DNA of 64,000 nt from Fibrella forsythiae (GCF_017353175.1 NZ_JAFMYW010000002.1:1116001-1180000); one strand, 5' to 3'. Positions 1 through 9,270 are shown, counted from the first letter of the stretch. The notes: generated from the sequence alone by a model not told the origin. Numbers and translations: made by a program.

Positions 1-106
1 AATCGATAAATTGGTAAAAATGGAATCAGAAAGTTTTTTGCTCGTTAATTGAGTTTTAATTTCGCGGCCAAGAGGTTAGTGTATTTTAACTTACTAAAAG
101 CAAAGT

Positions 107-3100
107 ATGAAACATGTATTACTTGTATGCTTGATATTGTCATCGTCACTCTGGACTCTATGCGTAGGGCAAGACAAGACAGTAACCGGTAGAATTATCT
201 CTGCTGAAGATGGGTCAGCCATTCCAGGTGTGTCTGTAATGGTGAAGGGAACCACGCGTGGGACCTCCTCAGACGCACAGGGTAATTATTCGCTGCCAGT
301 TCCAGGTAGTAAAGCCACGTTGGTTTACAGCTTTATCGGCTCCACAACTCAGGAGATAGCTGTTGGCAATCAGTCTGTCATAAATGTGTCGCTAGCCAAT
401 GAATCACGCCTGCTGTCTGAAGTGGTAGTAACCGGTTATGGCCAGCAGATCAAGCGCGACCTGACGGGTAATATTGCCAAAATTCGCCCGGCCGATATTC
501 AGGATCAGCCCGTAACCAGCTTCGATCAGGCTATTCAGGGTAAAGCTGCCGGAGTGCAGGTCAACGCGGGAAGCGGTAAACTTGGGCAGGGGATTCAGGT
601 GAATATTCGGGGGAAATCATCCGTGTCTGCGTCTAACCAGCCATTGTATGTTGTTGACGGAACGCCCGTTACAACCGACAACCTGTCGTTCAACTCGGCT
701 GCCACCAACCCACTGTCTGATATTAATCCACAGGATATCGAAAGTATCGAGATTCTGAAAGATGCCTCGGCCGGTGCTATTTACGGGTCGAGGGCGGCAA
801 ACGGAGTAGTGCTGATTACCACCAAAAAAGGGAAAGCGGGTCGTACTAATGTTACGTTTGGTATTCAGGCCGGAAGTAGCAAACCAACGCGGAAAGTACA
901 GTTTTTGAACACACAGCAATACGTTGACTTCTACCTGAAAGCGGCCGCCAACTCCGACCGTATTGATGGGTATGACGCCGCCGATCCTGATTCGTACACG
1001 ACCTACATGAAAGATTTCTTCGTGACGCAGGGGCTGGGTACGTTCGGAACCGACAAGCAGGCAAGTACAAACTGGGGCGATCTGTCATACCAGGATGCGC
1101 CGTATCAGCAGTACGACATGAACATCAATGGCGGTAACGACAAAACGACGTTCTACCTATCGGGTCAGCTGCTGGATCAGAAAGGTATTCTGATTGGCAA
1201 CGCGCTGAAACGGTATTCGGGCCGCATCAACCTCGATCACAAAATCTCTGATCGGTTCCGGGTGGGTTTCAATACAGGCTTGTCGCGTACGTTCAACGAG
1301 CGTCTGTCTGGCGACCGTCAGTTCGACAACCCGATGCAGATGGTGGCCCTGCCGCCTATGACCCCATCGCTCGACCCGGTTACGGGTTTACCAGCGGGGA
1401 CACCTCCCGGCGACATCAGCATTCCGTACTATTACAACCCGATTGTGAACATCGGCAACTCGCTCTTTAACACAACAGTTTACCGCAACATCAGCAATGT
1501 ATATGGTCAGCTGGGCATCATCAAGGGGCTTACGTTCCGCTCGGAATTTGGTCTGGACGTGCTGAACCAGCAGGAGGAGTTGTATTACAGCAGCAAAACG
1601 CAGCGTAACTCAGGGTCGCCACTGGGCGAAGCATCGAACCGCTACGTACGGGTTGAAAACTACACGACCAACAACTTCTTCAGCTACAATACGGTGCTTG
1701 GCCGGAACACGATCGATGGGATTGTCGGTATGTCGTACCAGCAGTCGCAAACCAGGGCTAACCTTGCTGAAGGGCAGGACTTTCCGTCGGATGCGTACAA
1801 GCAGATTGCCAGTGCAGCCCGCAAAACAAACGCCAGTTCGTCGGCCACTGACTACCGGTTCCTATCATACTTCGCCCGGGCCAACTACAAATTTGCCGAC
1901 CGGTACCTGCTGGGTGTAAGCGCCCGAATTGATGGTTCGTCGCGTTTTGGGCTGGATAGCCGCTACGGTTTCTTCCCGGCTGTATCGGCGGGGTGGGTAT
2001 TAACGGAAGAGAACTTCCTGAAAAATACGAGTGCCGTTAGCTTCCTGAAAATCAGAGGGAGCTATGGCCGGACGGGTAATGCCGAGATTCAGAACTTCCC
2101 GCAGTTGGGGCTGTTCACGGGCGATGCTGGCTATGCGGGTTTACCCGGTCAACGTCCATCGCAACTGGCCAACCCTAACCTGAAATGGGAGACAACCGAT
2201 CAAGCTGATATTGGCATTGACTTTGGCTTCCTCAACAACCGGATCAACGGCGAAATTGATTACTACAATAAGCAAACGACTGGTCTGCTGCTAAACGTGA
2301 ACGTACCTGGCACTTCTGGTTTTGCCACCCAGTTCCGCAACGTGGGTAGCCTGGAAAACCAGGGTTTCGAGTTTGTCCTGAACACCGAAAACACGACGGG
2401 CGCTTTCCGCTGGACCACAAGCCTGAACGGTGCATTTAACCAGAACAAGATCAAAAACCTGCAGGGGCAGGTGATCGAGGGTGGGCTGAGCTCGATGAGC
2501 CGGGCTGTTGAAGGGCAGCCGCTGGGTGTATTTTTCACACCTGAATATGCCGGTGTTGACCCTGCGAACGGAAATGCACTCTGGTATAAGAATACAACCC
2601 TGGCCGACGGCACCCTTGACCGTACGACAACAAGCACCTACAACCTGGCACAACGTGTGGTGGCGGGCAACCCACAACCGAAATTTACGGGTGGCGTAAC
2701 CAATACGTTCAGCTATAAAGGGTTCAGCCTGAGTGTGTTCTTCAACGCGGTGCTGGGTAATAAAATCAATTTCTACGGCATTGGCCGCTTCTCGTCGGCC
2801 AATGGTCGCTTCGAGGACAACCAGACCGTTGACCAACTGGCCGCCTGGACCAAGGAGAACCCAAACACCAACGTACCTGAAGCGCGTTTGTTCTTCAACA
2901 ATGGCGCGCAGCCCTCAACCCGGTTCATTCTCGACGGTTCGTTTGTTCGGCTGCGGAACGTGACGCTGGCGTATAACCTGCCTAAAACGTTGATCAGCAA
3001 AGCTAAACTGAATAACGTACGTGTGTTTGTTACCGGTCTGAACCTGCTGACCTTCACCAACTACGCTGGCTGGGATCCGGAAGTGAATGCCGATGATATC

Positions 3101-3184
3101 GTGAGCAACATTGCCCAGGGGTACGATTTCTATACCGCGCCACAGGCTCGTACAATCACGGGCGGGATCAACATTGGATTTTAA
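107..3184 (+). CDS. SusC/RagA-type TonB-dependent outer-membrane receptor
   Basis: This 1025-residue protein is an outer-membrane TonB-dependent transporter of the SusC/RagA class, which imports oligosaccharides or peptides together with a SusD lipoprotein lid. A signal peptide covers about residues 1-21. A carboxypeptidase-regulatory-like domain follows at about 25-105. The plug lies at about 110-235, with the class hallmarks PLYVVDGTP (about 178-186) and IYGSRAANGVVLITTKKG. The rest is a beta barrel ending in a terminal Phe, as expected for BAM substrates. The susD gene starts 25 bp downstream, so the two form one operon. No glycan hydrolase, sigma/anti-sigma pair or other PUL gene follows, so the substrate cannot be named. 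Length and motifs are complete. Confidence 0.95.
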   Translation: MKHVLLVCLILSSSLWTLCVGQDKTVTGRIISAEDGSAIPGVSVMVKGTTRGTSSDAQGNYSLPVPGSKATLVYSFIGSTTQEIAVGNQSVINVSLANESRLLSEVVVTGYGQQIKRDLTGNIAKIRPADIQDQPVTSFDQAIQGKAAGVQVNAGSGKLGQGIQVNIRGKSSVSASNQPLYVVDGTPVTTDNLSFNSAATNPLSDINPQDIESIEILKDASAGAIYGSRAANGVVLITTKKGKAGRTNVTFGIQAGSSKPTRKVQFLNTQQYVDFYLKAAANSDRIDGYDAADPDSYTTYMKDFFVTQGLGTFGTDKQASTNWGDLSYQDAPYQQYDMNINGGNDKTTFYLSGQLLDQKGILIGNALKRYSGRINLDHKISDRFRVGFNTGLSRTFNERLSGDRQFDNPMQMVALPPMTPSLDPVTGLPAGTPPGDISIPYYYNPIVNIGNSLFNTTVYRNISNVYGQLGIIKGLTFRSEFGLDVLNQQEELYYSSKTQRNSGSPLGEASNRYVRVENYTTNNFFSYNTVLGRNTIDGIVGMSYQQSQTRANLAEGQDFPSDAYKQIASAARKTNASSSATDYRFLSYFARANYKFADRYLLGVSARIDGSSRFGLDSRYGFFPAVSAGWVLTEENFLKNTSAVSFLKIRGSYGRTGNAEIQNFPQLGLFTGDAGYAGLPGQRPSQLANPNLKWETTDQADIGIDFGFLNNRINGEIDYYNKQTTGLLLNVNVPGTSGFATQFRNVGSLENQGFEFVLNTENTTGAFRWTTSLNGAFNQNKIKNLQGQVIEGGLSSMSRAVEGQPLGVFFTPEYAGVDPANGNALWYKNTTLADGTLDRTTTSTYNLAQRVVAGNPQPKFTGGVTNTFSYKGFSLSVFFNAVLGNKINFYGIGRFSSANGRFEDNQTVDQLAAWTKENPNTNVPEARLFFNNGAQPSTRFILDGSFVRLRNVTLAYNLPKTLISKAKLNNVRVFVTGLNLLTFTNYAGWDPEVNADDIVSNIAQGYDFYTAPQARTITGGINIGF

Positions 3185-3209
3185 GCAAGCTGAAAACGGA
3201 CTTCATATC

Positions 3210-4553
3210 ATGAATACATACATAAAAAACGGATTGTTGATTGGCCTGAGCACCCTGGTGCTGACCGCCTGCAGTGATCGCCTGAACGTTCAGCCAACGC
3301 AGAGTATCGATTCTGGACAGGCATTGGCTACCGAGCAGGATGTAAACATTACGCTAACCGGCGCCTATGATGGGATCAGCGATGGAAACCTGTACGGCGG
3401 CGGTATCCAGTACACCGGCGAGTTACTGGGTGATAACCGCGACGTTGTGTTTGGAGGTACGTTCACCACGCTCGACGAGTTCTGGCGGAAAACGATTACC
3501 ACAAGCAATGTCGACGTTCGGGATACATGGCTCGATGGGTACAACGCCATCAACCGGGCCAACAACGTGCTGGCGAATGTTAGTAAAGTCGGTACAGCCA
3601 ACCGGAATTCGATTGAAGGACAGGCCCGATTTATTCGCGGCGCCATGTACTTCGAATTGATCAAGCTGTTTGGTAAGAGCTTCAACGATGGTACGCCGGC
3701 CTCAAATCCCGGTGTTCCGCTTGTTCTGACGCCCACCGCCAGCGTAACAGATGCCGATTACCGCACGCGCAATACCGTGGCTGAAGTGTATACGCAGGTG
3801 CTCGATGATCTGACCAAGGCGGAGCAACTGTTGCCAGCTACGCAGGCCAATGGAACCGGTTTTGCTACCAAAGGTGCCGCACAGGCCATGCTGGCCCGGG
3901 TTTACCTGCAACAGCAAAACTATTCGTCGGCCCGCGATGCGGCCAACCGGGTAATTGCGTCAGGTACGTTCTCGCTGGCTACTACGTTTGCGGCGGCCTT
4001 CACAGATGCCTCGCCCGAAACGATTTTTAAAATCGTGGTGACTGATCAGGATGGCAGCAATGGCCTGAACACCTATTATGGCTCTACCCGCGTTTCGGGC
4101 CGGGGCGATATTCGGGTGCAGACCAAATTCCGGCAGCTATACGACGCGGCCGACCCACGTGGACAATTCTTCACGACGGTCAACAATAACGTGTTTACCA
4201 ACAAGTTCAACGATCGCTTTGGCGACGTACCTGTCATTCGCCTCGCCGAAATGTATCTGGTAAGGGCCGAAACGAACAGCCGCCTGAGCAGCAGCGTTGG
4301 TGCATCACCGTTGGCCGATGTAAATGCGGTACGTGCCCGGGCAGGCGCGCCGTTGCTTACGTCGGTAACACTGGCTACGATTCTGCTGGAACGCCGTCTG
4401 GAGCTAGCCTTCGAAGGCCAACAGATCGCCGACGTGAAGCGCATAGCCGGCACCGTTGGCACAACGCCTTATTCTGCCAATAACCTCGTGCTGCCTATTC
4501 CGCAGCGCGAAATTGATACGAACAAAAACCTGGTGCAGAACCCCGGTTATTAA
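3210..4553 (+). CDS. SusD/RagB family nutrient-binding lipoprotein
   Basis: This is the 447-residue surface lipoprotein partner of the preceding SusC-type receptor. I chose the ATG at 3210 because it gives a short lipoprotein signal peptide with the lipobox LTAC (Cys near residue 19). An upstream in-frame extension would overlap the receptor gene. The body shows the SusD pattern: an N-terminal SIDSGQAL/TGAYDGI segment, the helix-rich TPR-like part (AQAMLARVYLQQQNYSSARDAANRVI at about 225-250), and a C-terminal segment with VRAETNSRL, VRARAGA and ERRLELAFEGQQIADVKR, which is typical of RagB/SusD. The ligand is unknown. A strong intrinsic terminator directly follows the stop codon. Confidence 0.94.
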   Translation: MNTYIKNGLLIGLSTLVLTACSDRLNVQPTQSIDSGQALATEQDVNITLTGAYDGISDGNLYGGGIQYTGELLGDNRDVVFGGTFTTLDEFWRKTITTSNVDVRDTWLDGYNAINRANNVLANVSKVGTANRNSIEGQARFIRGAMYFELIKLFGKSFNDGTPASNPGVPLVLTPTASVTDADYRTRNTVAEVYTQVLDDLTKAEQLLPATQANGTGFATKGAAQAMLARVYLQQQNYSSARDAANRVIASGTFSLATTFAAAFTDASPETIFKIVVTDQDGSNGLNTYYGSTRVSGRGDIRVQTKFRQLYDAADPRGQFFTTVNNNVFTNKFNDRFGDVPVIRLAEMYLVRAETNSRLSSSVGASPLADVNAVRARAGAPLLTSVTLATILLERRLELAFEGQQIADVKRIAGTVGTTPYSANNLVLPIPQREIDTNKNLVQNPGY

Positions 4554-4571
4554 CTATTGATCAGTATGTGT

Positions 4572-4607
4572 AAAAAGCGGGCTGCGTTTGTGGCCCGTTT
4601 TTTTTTT
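4572..4607 (+). terminator. Intrinsic terminator of the susCD operon
   Basis: A GC-rich stem (GCGGGC paired with GCCCGT around a short loop) is followed by an uninterrupted run of nine T. It lies about 20 bp after the susD stop codon and reads on the + strand. Confidence 0.85.
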
Positions 4608-4735
4608 GCGCGTTTCTGTTGACCAACAGTGCCGACCGTTCGTGTAAAAACAGGCCGTTCGCAGACATTAAACCTAAACTAGTAAGGCAACTCTAACGTT
4701 TTGACTACGGTATTCACGTAGGCTTCCAAAACACT

Positions 4736-5938
4736 ATGTTGACGCGTTTTTTTGTCATTATCGGCGTTTGTGCCTCGTTTGTTGCACAGGCTCAGGCAAT
4801 TGAATATTCTACTCCCCAACCGCGCATCGATGATGTGAATGATCGGGATGTGGTGATCAGCCGCGTTGATCTGACGGCTCAGTATACAATTATTTCGATG
4901 CGGTTTCGGGGAAGGGCCCGGGAGGGGAGCGAAATTCAATTTGTTCCTACGGCCCGGCTATATGCCAACGATGGGGCGCGTTCCTTCAAATTTATACGGG
5001 CAGAAAACATCCCGGTCGGCGAGCGAAAACGTAGTGTGGTTCAGGGCGAAGAGGTGAGTTTTGTGGCCTATTTTGAACGGTTAGACCCTGGTATACAGAC
5101 GTTTGATTTGTTTGAATGTTCAGACAGGAACCGGAGCGGCATCGTTTGCTTCAACTTCTGGGGCGTACATGTTACTAACCCGCTGAAGCGGCAGCAACGC
5201 ACCCCGGCTCCGCAGACGCCAGCGCCGGCCCCGCGGCAGTTTCCGCGCACAACGCCCCCGCCAGCCAAGCCGCTTCCCAAACCAGCGCCAGAGACAGCAC
5301 CCCCTGTGCCAGCGCCCACGCTGGCCATAAAAGGCCTTGTTCGTGACGCCAAAACGGGTAAGCCGGTTGTAGCTACGTTAACATACCGTTTACTATCGGG
5401 CGCTGAATCGTATGGCAATGCGGCCCCAGACTCAATTCGGTCTGCACCGCAGGATGGCGCTTATCAGATTCCGGGCGATGCGCTGACGGTTTGGGATGTG
5501 GCTGTATCGGCCAAAGGCTATTTTGGGCAGCGCGATACCATCAGCATCAACCTGACAGAGAAAACGGCCAATTTCGACCTGGTGCCGATTGTGGCCGGAG
5601 CGAAGATCACACTCAACAATATCTACTTCGCCCAGTCGAAATACGAACTACAGGCCGAGTCGTTCCCTGAACTGGATCAGCTCGCGACCGTGATGCGCCA
5701 GAACCCGACGATGACCATCAGGCTGGAAGGACATACGGACATTATCGGCGATTTTGACAAAAATCTGGAATTGTCGCGAAACCGGGTACAATCGGTGAAG
5801 CAGTACCTGACTAGTAAGGGTATAAACGCGACTCGTGTAGAAGCCGTTGGGTACGGTCATTCACGCCCTATCAACAGCACGCCCGGCAAGCCCCATCCGG
5901 AAAACCGAAGGGTGGAACTGGTGATAACCAAAGCGTGA
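4736..5938 (+). CDS. OmpA-family protein with Pro-rich linker and CarboxypepD_reg-like domain
   Basis: This is a 400-residue secreted envelope protein. A signal peptide spans about residues 1-21 (ends AQAQA). An N-terminal beta-rich domain of unknown function reaches about residue 150, followed by a Pro/Ala/Thr-rich linker at about 152-197 that probably spans the periplasm or cell-wall gap. A carboxypeptidase-regulatory-like domain follows at about 198-285. The C-terminal OmpA/MotB peptidoglycan-binding domain (about 290-400) carries LEGHTD, LSRNRVQSVKQYL, VGYG and NRRVELVI. These residues suggest non-covalent anchoring to peptidoglycan. The stop codon TGA lies inside a 29-bp perfect inverted repeat (5936-5998). 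The partner or exact role is unknown. Confidence 0.88.
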   Translation: MLTRFFVIIGVCASFVAQAQAIEYSTPQPRIDDVNDRDVVISRVDLTAQYTIISMRFRGRAREGSEIQFVPTARLYANDGARSFKFIRAENIPVGERKRSVVQGEEVSFVAYFERLDPGIQTFDLFECSDRNRSGIVCFNFWGVHVTNPLKRQQRTPAPQTPAPAPRQFPRTTPPPAKPLPKPAPETAPPVPAPTLAIKGLVRDAKTGKPVVATLTYRLLSGAESYGNAAPDSIRSAPQDGAYQIPGDALTVWDVAVSAKGYFGQRDTISINLTEKTANFDLVPIVAGAKITLNNIYFAQSKYELQAESFPELDQLATVMRQNPTMTIRLEGHTDIIGDFDKNLELSRNRVQSVKQYLTSKGINATRVEAVGYGHSRPINSTPGKPHPENRRVELVITKA

Positions 5939-5998
5939 GTTGGCTGTTTACAGTGTACCCGCTCCGCCAGAGCGGGTACACTGTAAACAGCCAACTCA
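5936..5998. terminator. Perfect 29-bp inverted repeat overlapping a stop codon
   Basis: The left arm (5936-5964) and right arm (5970-5998) are perfect reverse complements around the 5-nt loop CGCCA. The left arm begins with the TGA stop of the OmpA gene. The right arm ends 4 bp before the ATG of the next gene (6003). No T-run follows, so it is not a classical intrinsic terminator. It may be a transcript 3' end, an RNase III site or a roadblock between the two genes. Confidence 0.75.
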
Positions 5999-6002
5999 TT
6001 TT

Positions 6003-6656
6003 ATGTTTCCTCTCGATACGGTATTGGCCGCCATTGAACCCGCTATTGCTGCTTACCCGAAAGCGGCCATGTTTGATCTGTTCGAGCGAGGATACAATAG
6101 CCTGTTCGAGCAACTGATCTCGTGCATCATCTCGATCCGAACACTCGACGAAACGACCATTCCGGTGTCGCTGAGGCTGTTCGAGGTGGCAAGAACTCCC
6201 GCTGAAGTTGCCGCGCTATCGCCCGACGAACTGATTCCGCTTCTGTACGGAACAAGCTATCCCGATCAGAAAGCGTACACCATTATCGGTATTGCGCAAC
6301 GCATCATAACGGAGTTTGCAGGTACGTTACCCGCGGATTATGACGTGCTGACTTCCCTGAAAGGAGTCGGCCCCAAATGTGCGAATCTGGCACTGGGCGT
6401 GGCAACCGGACAGTCGGCCATCAGCGTGGATATTCACGTTCACCGTGTCACCAACCGTTGGGGCTACGTACACACGAAGACGCCCGAGAAAACACTGGCT
6501 GCGTTGGAAAAGCAGGTGCCGGTGGAGCAATGGATCAATATCAACCGGTTGTTGATGCCCTTTGGTAAGCATATCTGCACAGGTACGTTGCCGCATTGCT
6601 CAACCTGCCCGGTGCTGGCCTATTGCGCGCAGGTAGGCGTAGAGCGGCATCGGTAA
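6003..6656 (+). CDS. nth: Endonuclease III-family DNA glycosylase/AP lyase
   Basis: This 217-residue protein belongs to the HhH-GPD superfamily of base-excision-repair glycosylases that remove oxidised pyrimidines and nick abasic sites. The helix-hairpin-helix LKGVGPKCANLAL contains the catalytic Lys, and VDIHVHRVTNR supplies the catalytic Asp. The C-terminal 4Fe-4S loop has the canonical C-X6-C-X2-C-X5-C spacing (HICTGTLPHCSTCPVLAYC). The ATG at 6003 gives the normal family length. A longer reading from 5940 would be encoded by the inverted-repeat DNA and is unlikely. A second family member lies at 25635-26339, and their division of labour is not visible from sequence. Confidence 0.93.
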   Translation: MFPLDTVLAAIEPAIAAYPKAAMFDLFERGYNSLFEQLISCIISIRTLDETTIPVSLRLFEVARTPAEVAALSPDELIPLLYGTSYPDQKAYTIIGIAQRIITEFAGTLPADYDVLTSLKGVGPKCANLALGVATGQSAISVDIHVHRVTNRWGYVHTKTPEKTLAALEKQVPVEQWININRLLMPFGKHICTGTLPHCSTCPVLAYCAQVGVERHR

Positions 6657-6668
6657 GGGTAACGGCCG

Positions 6669-6676
6669 TACCTTTA
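6669..6676 (+). promoter_or_regulatory. Possible -7 element just upstream of the J-like protein gene
   Basis: TACCTTTA matches seven of eight positions of TAnnTTTG with free nn (the last base differs). It ends 5 bp before the ATG at 6682, which would imply a leaderless or almost leaderless transcript. No convincing -33 TTTG was found. Confidence 0.35.
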
Positions 6677-6681
6677 TACCA

Positions 6682-7794
6682 ATGAATAAGCAGCCCCATC
6701 AACAGGTCGTCAGGATTGCCACTGATGCCAAGGCGACACCGCTTTCAAAGAATCAGAAGACCTTTAACCAGTTAACAGCCCGAGTTGCCGAGCAGGAAAC
6801 GCTGCTGACCGAGTTAACCGTTGCGATTGACCGGGGACGGCTGAAAATCCAGGCTGAACTAGCTCCCTTGTACACACAGTTCGATCAGTTGCGTGCGGAG
6901 TTGGTCCGGCTGTTTGATCGCATGAACACGCGCCACGACTACACAAGGGCAGAGCAGAAAAAGCTACGGAACCTCATTACGGATATCACGACCGAACTGA
7001 TCCAGAAGGGATACGACGATTTGGTTGAGATTCATGATCGCTACAATGAAGACGGTTATGAGGCTGCCGTGGCCGAATCAGACGAGCAGCGAGCCTTGTC
7101 GTTGAAGCGAATGGCTGAACTAATGTACGGTATCGAGTTCGACCCTTCTGTTGACGTGAGCGATCCTGATGCCGTTCGTGCCTACATACACGAGCAGTTA
7201 CAGCAACGTACCCAGGCCGACCAGCAACGGCAGCAGGAGGCGGCAGCGCGTGAGGCCAGCAGACCAAAATCGGAAAAGCAACAAGCCCGTGAAGCGAAAA
7301 AACAGGCTGAGGTGCAGAATACGACCAAGGCGGTGCGTGCGCTGTACATGGATCTGGTGAAAGCGTTTCACCCGGACAGGGAGCCGGACGAGGACGAAAA
7401 AATCCGGAAGACGACCATTATGCAGCGCGTAACCGAAGCCTACGAGAAAAGTGATTTACTCGGTCTGTTCCGGCTGCAACTCGAATTTGAACGAATAGAT
7501 CAGGCCCACCTGGAAAAGCTGGCCGACAACCAGTTGCTTTATTATAATAGGATCCTTAAGCAACAGGCTGATGAACTGGATGGCAAACTGGCTCAGCGTC
7601 AGGAGGAATTGAGCAATATGACCGGGGGGCGGGTGGCCACTGTCGGCAATGCGAAGGGTCTCGATTTTGCGATCAATGCGGATATAAAGTCGATGAAACA
7701 GGCCGTGAAAGCGTTGAAATTCGAGTTGAGTATGCTGACGGATTCGGCACAACTGAGGGCCTGGCTGAAAAGCTATCATCTCGACCGGGGATGA
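6682..7794 (+). CDS. Coiled-coil protein with an internal J-domain-like HPD motif
   Basis: This 370-residue, highly charged protein is predicted to be cytoplasmic, with no signal peptide or membrane segment. Residues about 30-130 and 280-345 look like long helices or coiled coils. The region at about 165-215 is Gln/Arg/Ala-rich low complexity. Near residues 215-265 the sequence ALYMDLVKAFHPDRE is followed by KTTIMQRVTEAYEKSDLLGL, which resembles helix II, the HPD tripeptide and helix III of a DnaJ J-domain. This suggests a DnaK co-chaperone whose J-domain is buried between coiled coils, without the DnaJ Gly/Phe or zinc regions. The function is inferred only from this motif. It follows nth by 25 bp on the same strand. 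Confidence 0.6.
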   Translation: MNKQPHQQVVRIATDAKATPLSKNQKTFNQLTARVAEQETLLTELTVAIDRGRLKIQAELAPLYTQFDQLRAELVRLFDRMNTRHDYTRAEQKKLRNLITDITTELIQKGYDDLVEIHDRYNEDGYEAAVAESDEQRALSLKRMAELMYGIEFDPSVDVSDPDAVRAYIHEQLQQRTQADQQRQQEAAAREASRPKSEKQQAREAKKQAEVQNTTKAVRALYMDLVKAFHPDREPDEDEKIRKTTIMQRVTEAYEKSDLLGLFRLQLEFERIDQAHLEKLADNQLLYYNRILKQQADELDGKLAQRQEELSNMTGGRVATVGNAKGLDFAINADIKSMKQAVKALKFELSMLTDSAQLRAWLKSYHLDRG

Positions 7795-7887
7795 TAATCC
7801 GCGATCTGGCTTTGGTACCCGTTTTTGAGTGATATATTAGCCACTACCTTTCTTGCCAACACGACTCATCAGTAAGCCCCTGTTAAC

Positions 7888-9183
7888 TTGAAAAAACTGG
7901 TTACGAACCTCACCTTCTGGGTACTCACCGCCATCACGTTAGGCGTGTTGGTTGGTCATTTCAGGCCCGACATTGCGCTGCTGCCTGTGCTCGGCGCGCC
8001 TTTTAAAGGTCGTTTTATGGGTCAGGAATTGACCATTGGTGCTACGTTCAGTGAATTTCTGAGCGGCATCTTCATCAGTGCTGTCAAACTGTTTATCAGC
8101 CCGATCATCTTTCTGACCATCACGCTCGGTATTGTCAGCATGGGGGATTTGAAAAAAGTAGGCAAAGTAGGAGCGAAGTCGCTGCTTTATTTCGAGGTAG
8201 TGACCACAGTGGCCCTGCTGATCGGGGTAGTCGTGGCCAACGTTATCCGGCCGGGCGACGGGGTGGTGACTACGGCTCTGGGTGGCGGCGATATTTCTAA
8301 ATACACGAAAAGCGCACAGGCTTTCAGTTGGTGGAAATTCTTCCTCGATAACGTAACGCTTCAGGTGCTGCTGGCCGCCATTATCACGGGCATGCTCCTG
8401 AGTCGGTACGAAGGGCGGGAACGCATTGTGGCGATGATGAACCGATTGTCGAAAATCATTTTTTCGGGCCTGCATAAGGTTATGCTGCTGGCTCCAATCG
8501 GCGCATTTGGTGGTATGGCCTATACCATTGGAAAATATGGGCTGGGTACGTTGGTGCCGCTGGCTAAACTGATGATGACCGTATACACTACGATGGCCCT
8601 GTTCATTTTCGGTGTCTTGGGCGCTATCCTGTACACCTGCCGCGTACCGATTTTAGGTTTTCTACGCTACATCCGCGAAGAACTGCTGATTGTGCTGGGT
8701 ACGTCCTCTTCCGAAGCGGGGCTGCCGTCGTTGATGGAAAAGCTGGAACGGATGGGCTGTGCCAAGTCGGTGGTGGGGCTGGTGGTGCCCGCAGGCTATT
8801 CGTTCAACCTCGACGGCACCACAATTTATCTGTCGATGGCCACCATCTTTCTGGCGCAGGTCTTCAACGTACACCTCAACGGAAGCCAACTGCTAACCAT
8901 AATCGGCATTCTGATGGTTACCTCTAAAGGAGCAGCAGGGGTTACCGGCAGCGGATTTGTGGTGCTGGCCAGTACATTAACGGCTATCAACGTAATTCCG
9001 GTAGAAGGGCTGGCGCTGCTACTGGGTGTCGATCGATTCATGTCGGAGGCACGAAGCATTACCAATTTCATTGGTAATGGTGTGGCCACAATCTGGCTGG
9101 CCAACAATGAGAACGCATTTGACCGCGAACAGATGGTGCGCGCTTTCGGTAAGCTGGATCAGGCGGAAAAAATCAAGTTTTGA
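7888..9183 (+). CDS. Dicarboxylate/amino acid:cation symporter (DAACS, GltP/DctA type)
   Basis: This 431-residue inner-membrane transporter imports dicarboxylates or acidic amino acids with Na+ or H+. It shows about eight hydrophobic segments. The re-entrant signature regions of the family are present: the serine-rich GTSSSEAGLPSL in hairpin 1, the Na+-binding SFNLDGTTIYLS segment, and TSKGAAGVTGSGFVVL in hairpin 2. The TTG at 7888 is chosen as start because the first membrane helix (KKLVTNLTFWVLTAITLGVL) begins directly after it and the next ATG would remove it. The malic enzyme gene immediately downstream suggests a role in C4-dicarboxylate use, which is an inference from context. Confidence 0.88.
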   Translation: MKKLVTNLTFWVLTAITLGVLVGHFRPDIALLPVLGAPFKGRFMGQELTIGATFSEFLSGIFISAVKLFISPIIFLTITLGIVSMGDLKKVGKVGAKSLLYFEVVTTVALLIGVVVANVIRPGDGVVTTALGGGDISKYTKSAQAFSWWKFFLDNVTLQVLLAAIITGMLLSRYEGRERIVAMMNRLSKIIFSGLHKVMLLAPIGAFGGMAYTIGKYGLGTLVPLAKLMMTVYTTMALFIFGVLGAILYTCRVPILGFLRYIREELLIVLGTSSSEAGLPSLMEKLERMGCAKSVVGLVVPAGYSFNLDGTTIYLSMATIFLAQVFNVHLNGSQLLTIIGILMVTSKGAAGVTGSGFVVLASTLTAINVIPVEGLALLLGVDRFMSEARSITNFIGNGVATIWLANNENAFDREQMVRAFGKLDQAEKIKF

Positions 9184-9218
9184 GGTAGGATCGGTGTAAT
9201 TTTACAGTTGATTAGCGT

Positions 9219-9258
9219 CAACACAGAGGGGGCCGAGAGATCGGCCCCCTCTGTGTTG
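9219..9258. promoter_or_regulatory. 18-bp perfect hairpin immediately upstream of maeB
   Basis: Arms 9219-9236 and 9241-9258 pair perfectly around the tetraloop GAGA and contain a run of GGGGGCC. The hairpin lies 35 bp after the symporter stop and only 12 bp before the maeB ATG. There is no T-run on the + strand (ATAAAAAAAT follows). It could separate the two messages or occlude the maeB start region. Confidence 0.6.
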
Positions 9259-9270
9259 CCATAAAAAAAT

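Noticed and set aside
1-106. Promoter upstream of susC
   Set aside because: A TTTTTTG (34-40) and a TAATTTCG (57-64) are present but the spacing of 16 bp is too short and the second word has a mismatch, so no promoter is called.
2291-2836. 181-codon minus-strand ORF inside the SusC gene
   Set aside because: It lies wholly antisense to a well-supported receptor gene, has no recognisable domain and no promoter, and its length is explained by codon bias of the opposite strand.
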